NCBI GenBank assembly: GCA_002104895.1
Contig: MCFG01000291.1
Span: 1 to 64,000, forward strand
DNA length: 64,000 nucleotides
Origin: Anaeromyces robustus
Lineage: Eukaryota > Neocallimastigomycota > Neocallimastigomycetes > Neocallimastigales > Neocallimastigaceae
Direction of reading: 5' to 3'
The notes beneath the pieces were generated by a model. The model was not told where the DNA came from and did no database searches. It saw only the letters and a program-made list of their open reading frames with translations. Below, piece after piece: positions 1 to 10,389 of the stretch. Position 1 is the first letter of the stretch. The number at the start of each line of letters is the position of its first letter. The translations under genes were made by a program, and so were the position numbers.

Positions 1-1142
1 GATAGTGGGATTGTGAGTTACGAGCCAATCTATTCCAAGAATACCAAATACGAAGGTAGATCCACAATATAGAATTCTGTTTTACAAAGGTGATTTTTAT
101 ATTTCAACGAGATGGGATAAGTTTTACCAAAAATTGTTTGATTTCCGGCTACTCCAGAAACGGCAGGAAAAGTAGAATCAGAATCAAAAGGAATATTGTT
201 TTCTTTAGCAAAGTGTATATCCATAAGATTTAATTGAGAACCTGAATCGATGAGTAGTTTAGCATTGCAAGAAGAGTTTAAAAGTTTGTAGATTGAATTC
301 GGCAACTGGAGCATTCAAAGATGGATCATCAGAAAGTCTAGGTCTTGATTTTGGTTTGGATTCTGGATTAGAAATAAAAGCATTGCTGGAAGAGGGTTTG
401 TTGTCATTTTCATTTACTTTATTCTTTAAAGGGCAGTTATTAACTTGATGGTTTTTTTGATCCACAGTAGAAACAAAGATGTTCTTTTCTTCTTCTTTCT
501 TTTTCATCACGAGTTATTGTTTCATTAGATTTATTCGAAGCAAATTGAAAAGAGTTAGCATGACGACCAAAAGAATGATTACTTGAATTATTCGATTTAA
601 AGTATTGATTATGAGTAGAAAGTCTTAAATCTATACGAGAAGCTATGGTTTGAAGAGAGAATAAGGATTGTGGTCCAGGAAACATTTCTAAGATTCTAGT
701 TGCAATATTGTCGTTTAATCCTGCGAGAAAAGCATCCATTTTAGCAGCTTCATTCCAAGAAGAGTCATCTGCATATTTATTGAACTCCAGGATATAGCTT
801 CTTACATCTCCAAGACGTCTCTGTTTAATGGTTCTGAGCTTTTGGTTTGCTATGAAGGTTGAATCATAATTTCCAAAGGTAGCTTTAAACTTGGATATAA
901 ACGCTTCATAGTCATCTAAACATGGGTCCACATTTTCAATTAAAGTTGCGGCCCAATTCATTGCAGAACCGTAAAGTCTGGAAATGATGTATGCAACCTT
1001 AACTGGATCTTCAGAAAACTTTTTCTGGTTGCAACATAAAGACAAGGTTCATTTTTGCAAGGAAGCCTTTAAAGAAACGACGGTCTCCAGCGAATCCATC
1101 TTTGTACATAACGTTTAAATTAAGAAAGTTATCTTCGTTCAT
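1..1142 (-). mobile_element. Ty3/gypsy fragment (Gag, zinc knuckle region, start of protease), broken
   Basis: Minus-strand reading gives a Gag closely similar to the first ~215 residues of the Ty3 element at 3553-7716: the pieces around MNWAATLIENVDPCL and LAGLNDNIATRILEMFPGP are shared. It is followed by a CCHC-like knuckle start and an aspartic protease piece with the LLIDSGSQLNLMD active-site type. The reading begins near 1142 and runs off the left edge, so RT, RNase H and integrase are not visible. It is a fossil with at least two breaks in the visible part. Divergence from the second element in the window suggests a separate, older insertion of the same chromovirus-like family. Confidence 0.85.
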
Positions 1143-1800
1143 TTTTGTTTGATTAATTTATTATTGGTCTCGACTAGGAATTCAAATTGTTTATTAAGGT
1201 AAATTTAAATTTTAATTTCGCTTTTTATGCCTTACAACTCAAAAATAAACCGGCAAAAGCTACTAACTAGAGGTATATACTAGACCTCGAAATAAATATT
1301 AAAACTATATAATTAAAGTCGCTTCACCTTCACGACCAACCTCCAGCCTTCGGTGACTGAAGTTCCTTATTTGCCAGAGCTTACGAAGATATTGAACTTG
1401 AACGTCCGATATTGCAGTGCTTTTTATCACACAACAATTCCTTCCCCCAAGAAAGCGTGCTTTTCACACTACCCACTTTTATCAATACCTAAGTAACTAA
1501 TTGACTATAGTTTCTTAACCTACTAGAAACTAGTTACTTACGCCAAACACTCTGTATATGAGCTCTAAACGCTCCTAGTATATTTTACAAATAATTTACC
1601 TTAAGAGTTTAATAGATATTTAATTACACAGAAGTTTACAAAGATGTTTTTCTTTTAATAATTTTTTCTATTTCACACTGCTGTTCTTTCAGTTTATCAA
1701 CTTACTCGAGCTGAATGTAGGACTTACGTCTGAGCCTACCAGCGAGGGCCAATGTGAAACTCGAAATTTAATTATAAAAGAAAAAAGACAGTATAAAAAT
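1143..1800 (-). other. Probable 5' leader and LTR remnant of the minus-strand Ty3 fragment
   Basis: This stretch lies directly upstream of the minus-strand Gag and is clearly more GC-rich than the surrounding DNA (for example 1320-1470 and 1680-1760), as expected for an LTR/leader. I could not fix LTR ends. It does not match the LTR at 8100-8617, so the two Ty3 elements probably belong to different subfamilies. No gene is seen here. Confidence 0.4.
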
Positions 1801-1851
1801 AAGGATCCTCAGAATGATTCTCCTTATTAAAAATTTTATTAAGTTTATAAA

Positions 1852-1882
<31 letters not shown>

Positions 1883-2815
1883 GACTAGAAAAAATTTTTT
1901 TGAAAAATAATTTAATTTATCTATTCTATAATTTATTCATTCACTTAATTTTTTATATTAATTTATTTAATTTATTAATATTCATTCACTTAATTTAATT
2001 TATTTAATTTTTTAATTTAATTTTATTAATTTTCCGAAAATATTACTGGCAAGGTAGTACAAAATCTTTTTCAAATGCTATGGGGTACACTATTTTTATC
2101 TTTGGGTAGTACAAGGAAATTTTTTAAAATGTTACACAAGGAAAATTTTTTAACTATTCTAGGGTGGTACAAAATTTCCAATAATTAAGGTTTCTAAGTA
2201 GTTCAAAGGCAATTCAAAGTAAAGTAGCTAAGACTAAGGAGAGAAACTAGGCGGTAGTTCTAAGAACTTGGTTAAACTAAGGACGGGTGGAATCTGGGTG
2301 CTTTATTTTTTTACTTTATCAAGAAAAATTTTTATTCGAGAAAGATACTTGATAGGATGGATACTAGAATTATTCAAGAAAAGTAGACAAAGGGTAAACA
2401 AGAAGTAGACAAGACTAAGACAAGACTAAAAACTAGGAATTATTCAAGGTAGATAACTAGGAATCAGAGACTAAGGTAGAAATATCCAAAAGCTAAGACT
2501 AAAAGATTATTACTAGAAAAGGTAGTATCCAGAAACTAGGAAAAGTAGTATTCTAAGATTAGACTAAAAGAAGTAGTATCCAAAGGTAGTTCTAAAAGGC
2601 GGTAGAATCCAATAAAAGGTAGAAACTAAAAATTGGTAGCAGATTCCAAAATTTTCGACACTAAGGTTCCAGGCGGTGTTTCTTTTGTTGGGTGCTTTTA
2701 TTGTAACGGAACGGTAGTTCCAATATTACAATTGACACCAAAATCTGAAGTAAACACAAACAAAATAAAATTTAAAATAAAAGATACTTATTGCAATATC
2801 AGAACACCTTTCCTT
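1801..2815. other. Non-coding stretch: T homopolymer and degenerate purine-rich repeat
   Basis: It contains a T run of about 24 at 1858-1882, AT-rich DNA to about 2190, then at about 2195-2640 an irregular purine-rich region. That region is built from short words such as actaag, gtagta and aactagg, recurring at no fixed period. A short open frame at 2633-2821 is not credible as a gene because it has no homology features or context. Confidence 0.5.
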
Positions 2816-3416
2816 TGTTAACCTGAAAGGTCGGTGTCGAGATATATATATTAGTAAGATTTAGTTTTAAGTTTTATTTTATTTTTATTTAAAATATGTT
2901 TTATTAGAATTTAGTTTTATTAATTATTAAAAATTAATAATAACTAATCTTTGTAGTATTTCAAACTACTTATGAATTAATTATTACTAATATATATAAA
3001 GTTATAAAAGAATAAAAGCACAAAGAAAAATATTTTAACTAAAAGTTTTACACCTATTTATACTTTTTGCGGAAAAATAGTTTTAAAAATAAAAGTTCAT
3101 AAAAATAATAAAAAATTGCTAGAAACTAAGATATTTTGATATAAAATGAATCTCATAGAAAAATAAAGAAATATTATATAATTTTTTCTTAAAGTTTCTA
3201 ATTCTATTCCATGTAATTCTATAAAGAGATACAGAAATAAAATACAGAAACAAATACAGAATAAAATACAGAAATTTATAATAAATAAATTTAAAATAAA
3301 ATTTTTATAAAATTTGGAACAAGGTGTGAGTCGAACCCAGAGTGTTCGCCCAGATGGTCATAGTTACTAACCACTAGACCATGGTTACTATTTTACTAAT
3401 TGAGAGATTCGTTACA
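2816..3416 (-). mobile_element. Solo-like LTR of a Ty3 element, inverted relative to the neighbouring Ty3 body
   Basis: Read on the minus strand it starts TGTAACGAATCTC and ends GGTTAACA, giving TGT/ACA short inverted termini. It contains a TATA-type core promoter (AAAAGTATAAATAGGTG at about 3055-3075). It is recognisably the same LTR as 8100-8617, sharing the start, the tRNA-like block and the TATA block, but it is diverged and lies in the opposite orientation. It is therefore not the normal 5' LTR of the element at 3553-7716. Confidence 0.65.
3315..3388 (-). other. tRNA-like sequence (Pol III A and B boxes) inside the LTR, left copy
   Basis: The minus strand reads GTAACCATGGTCTAGTGGTT at its start, with A-box TGGTCTAGTGG, and later B-box GGTTCGACTC at true-tRNA spacing. 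It is the diverged counterpart of the copy at 8128-8200. The acceptor pairing is weaker here (3' side GTTCC). The anticodon stem is not formed, so it is not a functional tRNA gene as far as can be judged. Confidence 0.55.
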
Positions 3417-3552
3417 CTGTCTTATGAACTTCAACATTCTACTCGTAATCATAAAATTAATAATCTTAGAAATAGAACTACTCACTGTGGCAATTTTACT
3501 CAAAGCACTTAGAACAATAAACAACTTTAACAATAAGAACGAAAATTAGAAG

Positions 3553-6500
3553 ATGGAAGAAGATTCATTTTTTAATGCTAGTGTCAACAACAAAGATGGT
3601 TTTGCTGGAGACCGCCGCTACTTCAAAGGATTCCTCGCCAAGATGAATCTCATATTTATGTTGCAACCCGAAAGATTCGCCGAAGATCCCATTAAAGTCG
3701 CATACATTATCTCCAGATTATATGGTTCTGCTATGAACTGGGCCGCAACCTTAATAGAAAATGTGGACCCATGTTTAAACGATTACGAAGCCTTTATTTC
3801 AAGATTCAAGGCTACTTTTGGCGATTACGATTCAACATTTATCGCCAACCAAAAATTAAGAACCATAAGGCAAAAACGTCTTGGGGATGTCCGAAATTAT
3901 ATTATAGAATTTAATAAGTATTCTGACGAATCTTCGTGGAATGAAGAGGCAAAAATGGATGCCTTTCTCGCTGGATTAAATGATCAAATTGCAACCAGAA
4001 TCCTTGAGATGTTCCCAGGACCTAGAACACTTCTCTCCATGCAAACCATTGCTTCTAGAATTGACTCCAGAATTTCAACCCAGAGACAATTTTTCACCTC
4101 ACAAAATAAATCAAATAACAATAATAATCACAACAAAAACAACAATAATAGAAAATCAAGTTTTTCCAAGAAAACACAAAATCAAAAACCTCGCGGACCA
4201 TTATCGAACGAAGAAAAGGAAAGAAGAAGAAGAGAAAATCTTTGCGCATACTGTGCTTCCTCTGAACATTCGTGGGAAAAATGTCCACTTAGAAAAAAGA
4301 ATAAAGCTTCTACTACCTCCCATATCACCAATCCCGAAGCAAACTTTAGTTCAAGGCCAAGAATTTCTGATCAACCAGACTTAAAGTTACCAATTTTCGA
4401 ATTCATTCTCAAAGTCTCAAATACCTCCATCAACACAAAAATTCTTTTAGATTCCGGCTCTCAACTTAGCCTTATGGATGTATATTATGCTAAACAACAT
4501 AATATACCCTTCTCGACTAAAACAGATCTTCCCAAGATATCTGGAATTGGAGGAAATCAAACTATACTTGGTGAAACCTTTCCCATTTCAATGACTTATA
4601 AAAATCATAATTGCAAAGTGAAATTTTACGTTCTTGACTTACCCTCCTATTGCGCCATATTAGGAACTGACTGGCTTTCAATACATAATCCTACTATTAA
4701 TTTTGGAACCAAAGAACTTTCATTCAAATCAAATCATTGCGTTTCAAATTGCCTAATGCTCCCCAGTTCTTTTGCTGCCTTCATTCCTCCAAAGGAAACA
4801 AAAAAGGAAAATGAATCCAAAATACAAACTTTATTACCTGCTAAACTTCGGCCTTTTAAAGATGTATTCAGTGAAATATATGCCAACGAGCTACCTCCTC
4901 ATAGACCCTACGATTGTGAGATAAACCTTCTTCCTGGCACTCAGCTATATTATGGGCCAATCTACCCTTTAACAGAAAAGGAATCGGCCACACTTAAGGA
5001 ATACATCGAGGAAAACTTAGCAAAAGGATTTATCCGAAAATCTAAATCCCCCGCTGGCGCTCCTGTATTTTTTGTGTTAAAAAAGAATGGTGAACTAAGA
5101 ATGGTAGTAGACTACCGACATTTGAACGATATTACGATCCGTGACTCTTATCCTTTACCTTTGATTAACGACATGTTAGAACATTTATCCAAAGGAAGAG
5201 TCTTCTCAAAATTAGATCTTCGTTCGGCATACAACCTAGTTAGGATCAAAGAAGGTGACGAATTCAAGACGGCATTTACTTGTAAATACGGACACTTTGA
5301 ATACCTAGTAATGCCTTTCGGTCTCAAGAATGCTCCTGCCGTTTTTCAACACTTTATAAATGACATTTTAGAAGATGTCTTGGGTAAATTCGCCTTCTGT
5401 TATATTGATGACATAATAATCTTCTCTCCTGACTTAGACACTCACTTTGTTCATTTATCTGAAGTACTTAACAGATTAAGAAAAGCCCATCTATTCGCAA
5501 AACTTGAAAAATGCGAATTTTGTGTTCCCTTCTTGGATTTTCTTGGTCACAGAATATCTTCTGATGGTATTCTCATGGACCCAAAAAAGGTTTCCTCGAT
5601 TTTAGAATGGCCTATCCCTGCAAACGTTAAACAATTACAATCATTCTTGGGTTTGGCAAACTACTACCGACGCTTTATTCCTGGATTTGCAGCAATCACT
5701 CATCCTCTTAATTCTCTATTAAAGAAACATATAAAATTCAGTTGGACCTCGAAAACTCAAGATGCCTTTGAAGAAATAAAGTACAAGTTCTCTTCTGCTC
5801 CAGTTCTTGCTTATCCTAATCGTGATCTACCCTTCTTAGTGGAAACTGATAGCAGCAATTTTGCCATCGGGGCTATTCTCTCGCAAAACTCTTTAAAGGA
5901 TAACAAAATTCATCCAGTTGCTTTCTTTTCTAGATCTCTTACCTCTGCAGAAAAGAACTACCCGATATACGACAAAGAACTTCTAGCTATTGTTGAATCT
6001 CTGGAACATTGGAGACACTTATTAAAAGGCACATCGATCCCATTTACCATTTTTTCTGACCACCGTAATCTTTTATATCAAAAGAAACCCGAAAAGATGT
6101 CACAAAGATTAGTACGTTGGGCTTTATTTCTCTCTGAATTTAACTTCAAAATTGTTTATCGTGCTGGTTCCGCTAATGGCAAAGCTGATGCACTTTCTCG
6201 TAGACCTGATTATGCTACCAACGATGAAGAACTTTCTTCCATTGACACTCCTTTTTCGGTACTTAGACCCGAAAACTTTTGTGCAGTAGCTTCCATAGTT
6301 TCATCCTTGAACGAAAAAATTATCAAAGAATACTCCAAAGATAAATTTTATCAAGAAACCTATAATAAACTTATCTCAAATAATTCTTCTGGACAAAATG
6401 ACTTCTCGTTAATAAATAACTTTTTACTATTCAAAGGTAAAATATACGTGCCAACTAGTTGCCGTTCCCTTGTTCTTAATATTTGCCACGATTCTCCCTC

Positions 6501-7716
6501 TGCTGGACACTTTGGCATCAAGAAAACTCTCTCTTTAACCAATCGTGATTTCTGGTGGCCTTCCATGAACACTGATATAAAAGAATACGTACGCTCCTGC
6601 GAAGTTTGTTGCCGAGCTAAAGATCTTAGACATAAACCTTACGGATTTTTAAACCCTCTCGAAATTCCTGATCGCCCTTGGACTTCCCTCTCAATGGACT
6701 TCATTACTGACCTTCCTTCTTCAAACAACTTCACTTGCATTTTTGTTATTTTGGATAGATTTTCAAAAATGGGTCACTTTATTCCCTTTCCCAATGTTCC
6801 CTCCGCTGAAGACACTGCAAATGCTTTTATGAACACTGTTTTTCGACTTCATGGTCTTCCAATTGATATCCTTTCTGACAGAGGTGCCCAGTTTACTTCA
6901 AAATTTTGGACTTCAGTTTGCAACTCCCTTAACATTTCGATGAAACTCTCTTCACCATTTCACCACCAGACTAATGGCCTAACGGAGAGGGTGAACTCCG
7001 TTATCGAACAGTACCTTAGATGCTATTCAAATTTCAAAGGAACCGATTGGAGCAACTATTTATATCTCGCAGAATTTTGTTATAACAACACAATACAAGA
7101 ATCCTTAAAAGAATCCCCATTCTATGCCAATTATGGATATAACCCAAGATTTTCTCCAGCAATCCCCAGTACTTCAGATGTTCCGCGTGCAGACCAATTT
7201 ACAAAAGATTTGTCTGAATTATTCAAGAAATTAAAAGAAAATCTAAAACAAGCAGTTAAAAAACAAGAAATTTTTGCGAATAAACATCGTATAAAGGCTC
7301 CAGAATATAAAATTAATGACAAAGTTTGGATTAATAGTTCATTAATAATTCGAAACAAAAATAAAAAGCTTAAACCAAGAAAATTGGGACCGTTTAGGAT
7401 TATTGAAAAAGTATCCCCAGTTTCTTATAAAATTGAACTACCAAAAACCCTTAGAATTCATCCAATTATTCATGTATCTGAACTTGAACCTTACTTCGAA
7501 GACAAATTCAAAAGGAAGCAAGCACCCCCACCACCAATAATTGTGAATGAAGAAGAGGAATATGAAGTCGAAGAAATTCTGGACAAAAGAAAGCATTACG
7601 GAAAAATACAATACTTAATAAAATGGAAAGGTTATCCTTTATCAGAAGCTTCTTGGGAGCCAGAAACAAATTTGAATTGTCCAGAATTACTTAAAAATTT
7701 CAATAAAACAAATTAA
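3553..7716 (+). CDS. Ty3 Gag-Pol polyprotein with chromodomain (1387 aa)
   Basis: This is a single open frame. Order of parts: Gag (about 1-215); CCHC zinc knuckle CAYCASSEHSWEKC (about 232-245); aspartic protease with LLDSGSQLSLMD (about 297-308); reverse transcriptase with the catalytic YIDDIII; RNase H beginning near LVETDSSNFAIGAI; integrase with an HHCC zinc-binding start, then SMDFITDLP and DRGAQFTS carrying the DDE aspartates; and a C-terminal chromodomain (EVEEILDKR, YLIKWKGYP, SWEPE). The chromodomain places it with the chromoviruses, whose integrases are known to target chromatin. Gag and Pol are in one frame, as in several fungal members. It appears intact as a reading frame. Confidence 0.93.
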   Translation: MEEDSFFNASVNNKDGFAGDRRYFKGFLAKMNLIFMLQPERFAEDPIKVAYIISRLYGSAMNWAATLIENVDPCLNDYEAFISRFKATFGDYDSTFIANQKLRTIRQKRLGDVRNYIIEFNKYSDESSWNEEAKMDAFLAGLNDQIATRILEMFPGPRTLLSMQTIASRIDSRISTQRQFFTSQNKSNNNNNHNKNNNNRKSSFSKKTQNQKPRGPLSNEEKERRRRENLCAYCASSEHSWEKCPLRKKNKASTTSHITNPEANFSSRPRISDQPDLKLPIFEFILKVSNTSINTKILLDSGSQLSLMDVYYAKQHNIPFSTKTDLPKISGIGGNQTILGETFPISMTYKNHNCKVKFYVLDLPSYCAILGTDWLSIHNPTINFGTKELSFKSNHCVSNCLMLPSSFAAFIPPKETKKENESKIQTLLPAKLRPFKDVFSEIYANELPPHRPYDCEINLLPGTQLYYGPIYPLTEKESATLKEYIEENLAKGFIRKSKSPAGAPVFFVLKKNGELRMVVDYRHLNDITIRDSYPLPLINDMLEHLSKGRVFSKLDLRSAYNLVRIKEGDEFKTAFTCKYGHFEYLVMPFGLKNAPAVFQHFINDILEDVLGKFAFCYIDDIIIFSPDLDTHFVHLSEVLNRLRKAHLFAKLEKCEFCVPFLDFLGHRISSDGILMDPKKVSSILEWPIPANVKQLQSFLGLANYYRRFIPGFAAITHPLNSLLKKHIKFSWTSKTQDAFEEIKYKFSSAPVLAYPNRDLPFLVETDSSNFAIGAILSQNSLKDNKIHPVAFFSRSLTSAEKNYPIYDKELLAIVESLEHWRHLLKGTSIPFTIFSDHRNLLYQKKPEKMSQRLVRWALFLSEFNFKIVYRAGSANGKADALSRRPDYATNDEELSSIDTPFSVLRPENFCAVASIVSSLNEKIIKEYSKDKFYQETYNKLISNNSSGQNDFSLINNFLLFKGKIYVPTSCRSLVLNICHDSPSAGHFGIKKTLSLTNRDFWWPSMNTDIKEYVRSCEVCCRAKDLRHKPYGFLNPLEIPDRPWTSLSMDFITDLPSSNNFTCIFVILDRFSKMGHFIPFPNVPSAEDTANAFMNTVFRLHGLPIDILSDRGAQFTSKFWTSVCNSLNISMKLSSPFHHQTNGLTERVNSVIEQYLRCYSNFKGTDWSNYLYLAEFCYNNTIQESLKESPFYANYGYNPRFSPAIPSTSDVPRADQFTKDLSELFKKLKENLKQAVKKQEIFANKHRIKAPEYKINDKVWINSSLIIRNKNKKLKPRKLGPFRIIEKVSPVSYKIELPKTLRIHPIIHVSELEPYFEDKFKRKQAPPPPIIVNEEEEYEVEEILDKRKHYGKIQYLIKWKGYPLSEASWEPETNLNCPELLKNFNKTN

Positions 7717-8099
7717 AGAACTTAGATTCTGAACGAATTTATCTAATACTTTATTAATATCAAACTAAATTTATTACTTAGTTAAAAAACTAAAATTTAT
7801 CAATACTTATTAATATCAAACCTATATTAGTTATAAAATTAAAATTTATTAATATTACTTAGTCAAATAATTACTTTATTAATATCAAACTTATAAAATT
7901 AAAACTTATTAATATTCTTATGAAATAAAAAATTTTTATTAATATCATGTAAACCTTATTAATATTCATGTATCTTTATTAATATCAAATTATCTTATTT
8001 TTACACCTATATAGTATAGTTTAAAATTTAAAAATTTTCTTAGTATAGTTTAGCCTAGCTTTAAGATTCGTCTGGTATCCGAATCCTGAAGGAGGACCA
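7717..8099 (+). other. Ty3 3' untranslated stretch with (TTATTAATATCAAA)-like motifs and polypurine tract
   Basis: This is AT-rich sequence between the Gag-Pol stop and the LTR, with about ten recurrences of ttattaatat(c)aaa at irregular spacing. It ends in GAAGGAGGACCA, a plausible polypurine tract primer site immediately before TGTAACG. Confidence 0.55.
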
Positions 8100-8617
8100 T
8101 GTAACGAATCTCACAATTAATAAAATAGTAACCATGGTCTAGTGGTTAGTCACTATGACCATCTGGGCGAACACTCTGGGTTCGACTCACACTTGTTACA
8201 AACTTTATAAAAATTTTATTTTTTAAATTTTTATTATGAATTTCTGTATTTTATTTCTGTATTTTTATTTCTGTATTTTACGTAGAAATTAATAGAATAC
8301 AATCAAAAATTTTAAGACAACTTTTATATTAAATTTTTCTAAATTTTTCCATAAGATTTTAATCAAAAGTTTCTAGAAATTTTAAACAACTTTTTACGAA
8401 GAAAACTATTTTTCCGTAAAAAGTATAAATAGGTGTAAAATTTTTAAATGATTAATTCTTCGCGATTTTATTAATTAATTATAAGTAATTCAGAATATTA
8501 CAAAATTAATTAATAAATAAATAAATTTTTACTTTTAATAAATCTAATAAAACAAGTTCTTATAAAACCAATCTTCTTTTCTGATTTACTTTCTGTGTAG
8601 ACCTGTTGGGTCTATCA
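8100..8617 (+). repeat. Ty3 3' LTR
   Basis: It starts TGTAACGAATCTC immediately after the purine tract and probably ends GGGTCTATCA. It contains the tRNA-like block (8128-8200) and a TATA-like core (AAAAGTATAAATAGGTG near 8417-8433). It is homologous, in inverse orientation, to 2816-3416. The 3' end is inferred from the CA terminus and from where similarity to the other copy fades. Confidence 0.65.
8128..8200 (+). other. tRNA-like sequence inside the Ty3 3' LTR (73 nt)
   Basis: Numbered as a tRNA it is 73 nt long. Acceptor positions 1-5 GTAAC pair with 68-72 GTTAC and A73 follows. The A-box TGGTCTAGTGG and B-box GGTTCGACTC sit at canonical positions 8-19 and 52-61, and GG/TTC/A invariant positions are kept. 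The T stem has two mismatches, and the D and anticodon stems do not form. Instead, ATGGTC..GACCAT makes a long hairpin. Best reading: a tRNA-derived (Glu/Gly/Asp-like D arm) relic captured by the LTR. Confidence 0.6.
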
Positions 8618-8713
8618 AAATAATTGTGTAAAATAATTTACTTATTTTTTACAATTTATTACAATCAAAATAATTGTGTAAAATAATTTACTTATTTTTT
8701 ACAATTTATTACA
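8614..8713. repeat. Perfect 50-bp tandem duplication at the Ty3/copia junction
   Basis: Copies 8614-8663 and 8664-8713 are identical (each starts atcaaaataattgtg and ends acaatttattac). It lies exactly where the Ty3 LTR ends and the truncated copia body begins. Confidence 0.8.
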
Positions 8714-10330
8714 GCAAATATAATATCATCTAGATGGATTTTCAGCTATAAAAGAGATGGAGATGGAAACATCATTAAATGGAAAGCAAGATTGGTAGCT
8801 AAAGGCTTTACACAAGAATTTGGAATCGATTACAATGAAACATTCTCTCCAACTCTAAAACAAGATTCGCTCAGACTATTCATAGCCATATCTGTTCAAA
8901 AAGGGTTCAGAATAATTCAAATAGACATCAATGCCGCCTATTTAAATGCACCATTGAATGAAAATATATACATGAAGGCACCCGAAGGTGATCCAGGGTT
9001 CAACAAATGTTATTGGAAATTAAATAAGGCACTTTACGGGCTAAAACAAGCTGGTAAGCAATGGAATGAAAAACTAAATGCAGAACTAATTAAAATAAAT
9101 TTCAGACGACTTTTTAGTGAACCCTGTATATACGTAAAAGAAAACAGAAATAAAGACATAATATGTATATTATCTGTATACGTCGATGATATATTAATTT
9201 CAGGAACAGAATCAGAAATTAACAATACAAAAAGATTAATTAAAGAAAAATTTGAAATCAAAGACATTGGGGATGTGGATTTCGTAATTGGAATCAAATT
9301 TGAAAAATGTAAAGGTGGGTATATATTACATCAAAAAAGATATATTAACGATATTTTAAATAAGTTTAATATTGACAATTATAGACAAACAAGGAATTTA
9401 AAGCCAGTAGAAAACAAAGAATTAAGAGAAATAAAATTTAATGAAACAAAATATCGAAGTGCTATTGGAAATCTATTATATTTGGCAATATGTACACGTC
9501 CGGATATTCTTTTTGCCGTAAGTAGAGCATCAAGGAATTCAAACAATCCAAATTATGAAGATTGGGAAAGTGTGTTAAAAATTTTCAGATATATAAAATC
9601 AACCGCCAATTATGGAATCAAATTTACAAAAAACACATCAATTGAAATATATACAGATGCTGACTATGCTGGGGATCCAGTCACTAGAAGGTCCACCTCA
9701 GGTTTTCTAATATCGATAGGTGGTTCACCCACTAGTTGGTATTCAAAACTTCAACATTGTGTATCAACGTCTACGGCAGAAGCTGAATATTATAGCTTGA
9801 GTGAATGCGCGAAGCATAGTGTATGGTATATGAATTTTTTAAATGAACTAAATTTTAACTTAAATTACTTAACAATTAACGTCGACAATAAAGCAGCCAT
9901 TTATAATAGTGAAAATCAATCAATTAATTCTAAAACAAAGCATATTGATATACGTTATCACTATATAAGAGAATTAATTAACCAAAGGAAAATTAAACTA
10001 AAATATATAAAATCAAAATATAATTTAGCTGATGGTTTTACCAAATATCTTGATAACACATTAATGGATAAATTTAGAAATTCAATACTAACTAAAATTG
10101 ACCATTAAAATAAACAAATAAAATATTAAATTAATCTTATAGAAAGATTAATTTAAGGAGGAATGTCAGAATAATATTTATTGTGTTTATCATAACATAA
10201 TTAACTTATATTATTTATATAAATAAATAACCCCTTAATATTATTGTATCAACCAATAGAAATAATATTTAATCTTTTATTAAATATAAATAGGAAATAA
10301 ATTCTCTATTTATTCTTTTGATTGAAAAAA
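8714..10330 (+). mobile_element. Ty1/copia fragment: RT, RNase H and start of 3' LTR; 5' part missing, broken
   Basis: An open frame runs through copia-type reverse transcriptase (VAKGFTQEFGIDYNETFSP, the AYLNAPL block, catalytic YVDDILI) and RNase H (YTDADYAGD, STAEAEYYSLSE, ending near DGFTKYL) up to 10108. A purine tract AAGGAGGAA (about 10155-10163) precedes TGTCAGAATAATATTT, the likely start of the 3' LTR. TATA-like AAATATAAATAGG lies near 10285. Gag, protease and integrase are absent. The remaining frame is open, so the truncation is probably not very old. The LTR end is not determined. Confidence 0.85.
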
Positions 10331-10389
10331 GAAAGATAATATGTAGTAAATTATTATAAAATATAATAAAGTATCTTAACATAAAATAA

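Larger units (their letters stand above)
3417..8617 (+). mobile_element. Ty3/gypsy chromovirus with 3' LTR; 5' LTR not seen in the expected place
   Basis: The element has a leader (3417-3552), one long Gag-Pol frame (3553-7716), an AT-rich 3' untranslated stretch with repeated ttattaatatcaaa motifs (7717-8085), a purine-rich tract (gaaggagga at about 8088-8096) and then the 3' LTR from 8100. Directly left of the leader lies an inverted LTR instead of a direct one. The coding part looks whole and therefore fairly young, whereas the terminal arrangement is rearranged. Confidence 0.8.

Noticed and set aside
2633-2821. 62-aa open frame in a GC-richer patch
   Set aside because: No recognisable motif, no promoter context, and it overlaps the start of the inverted LTR; probably chance in a less AT-rich segment.
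8128-8200. Functional tRNA gene
   Set aside because: Anticodon and D stems do not form and the T stem has two mismatches; kept only as tRNA-like.
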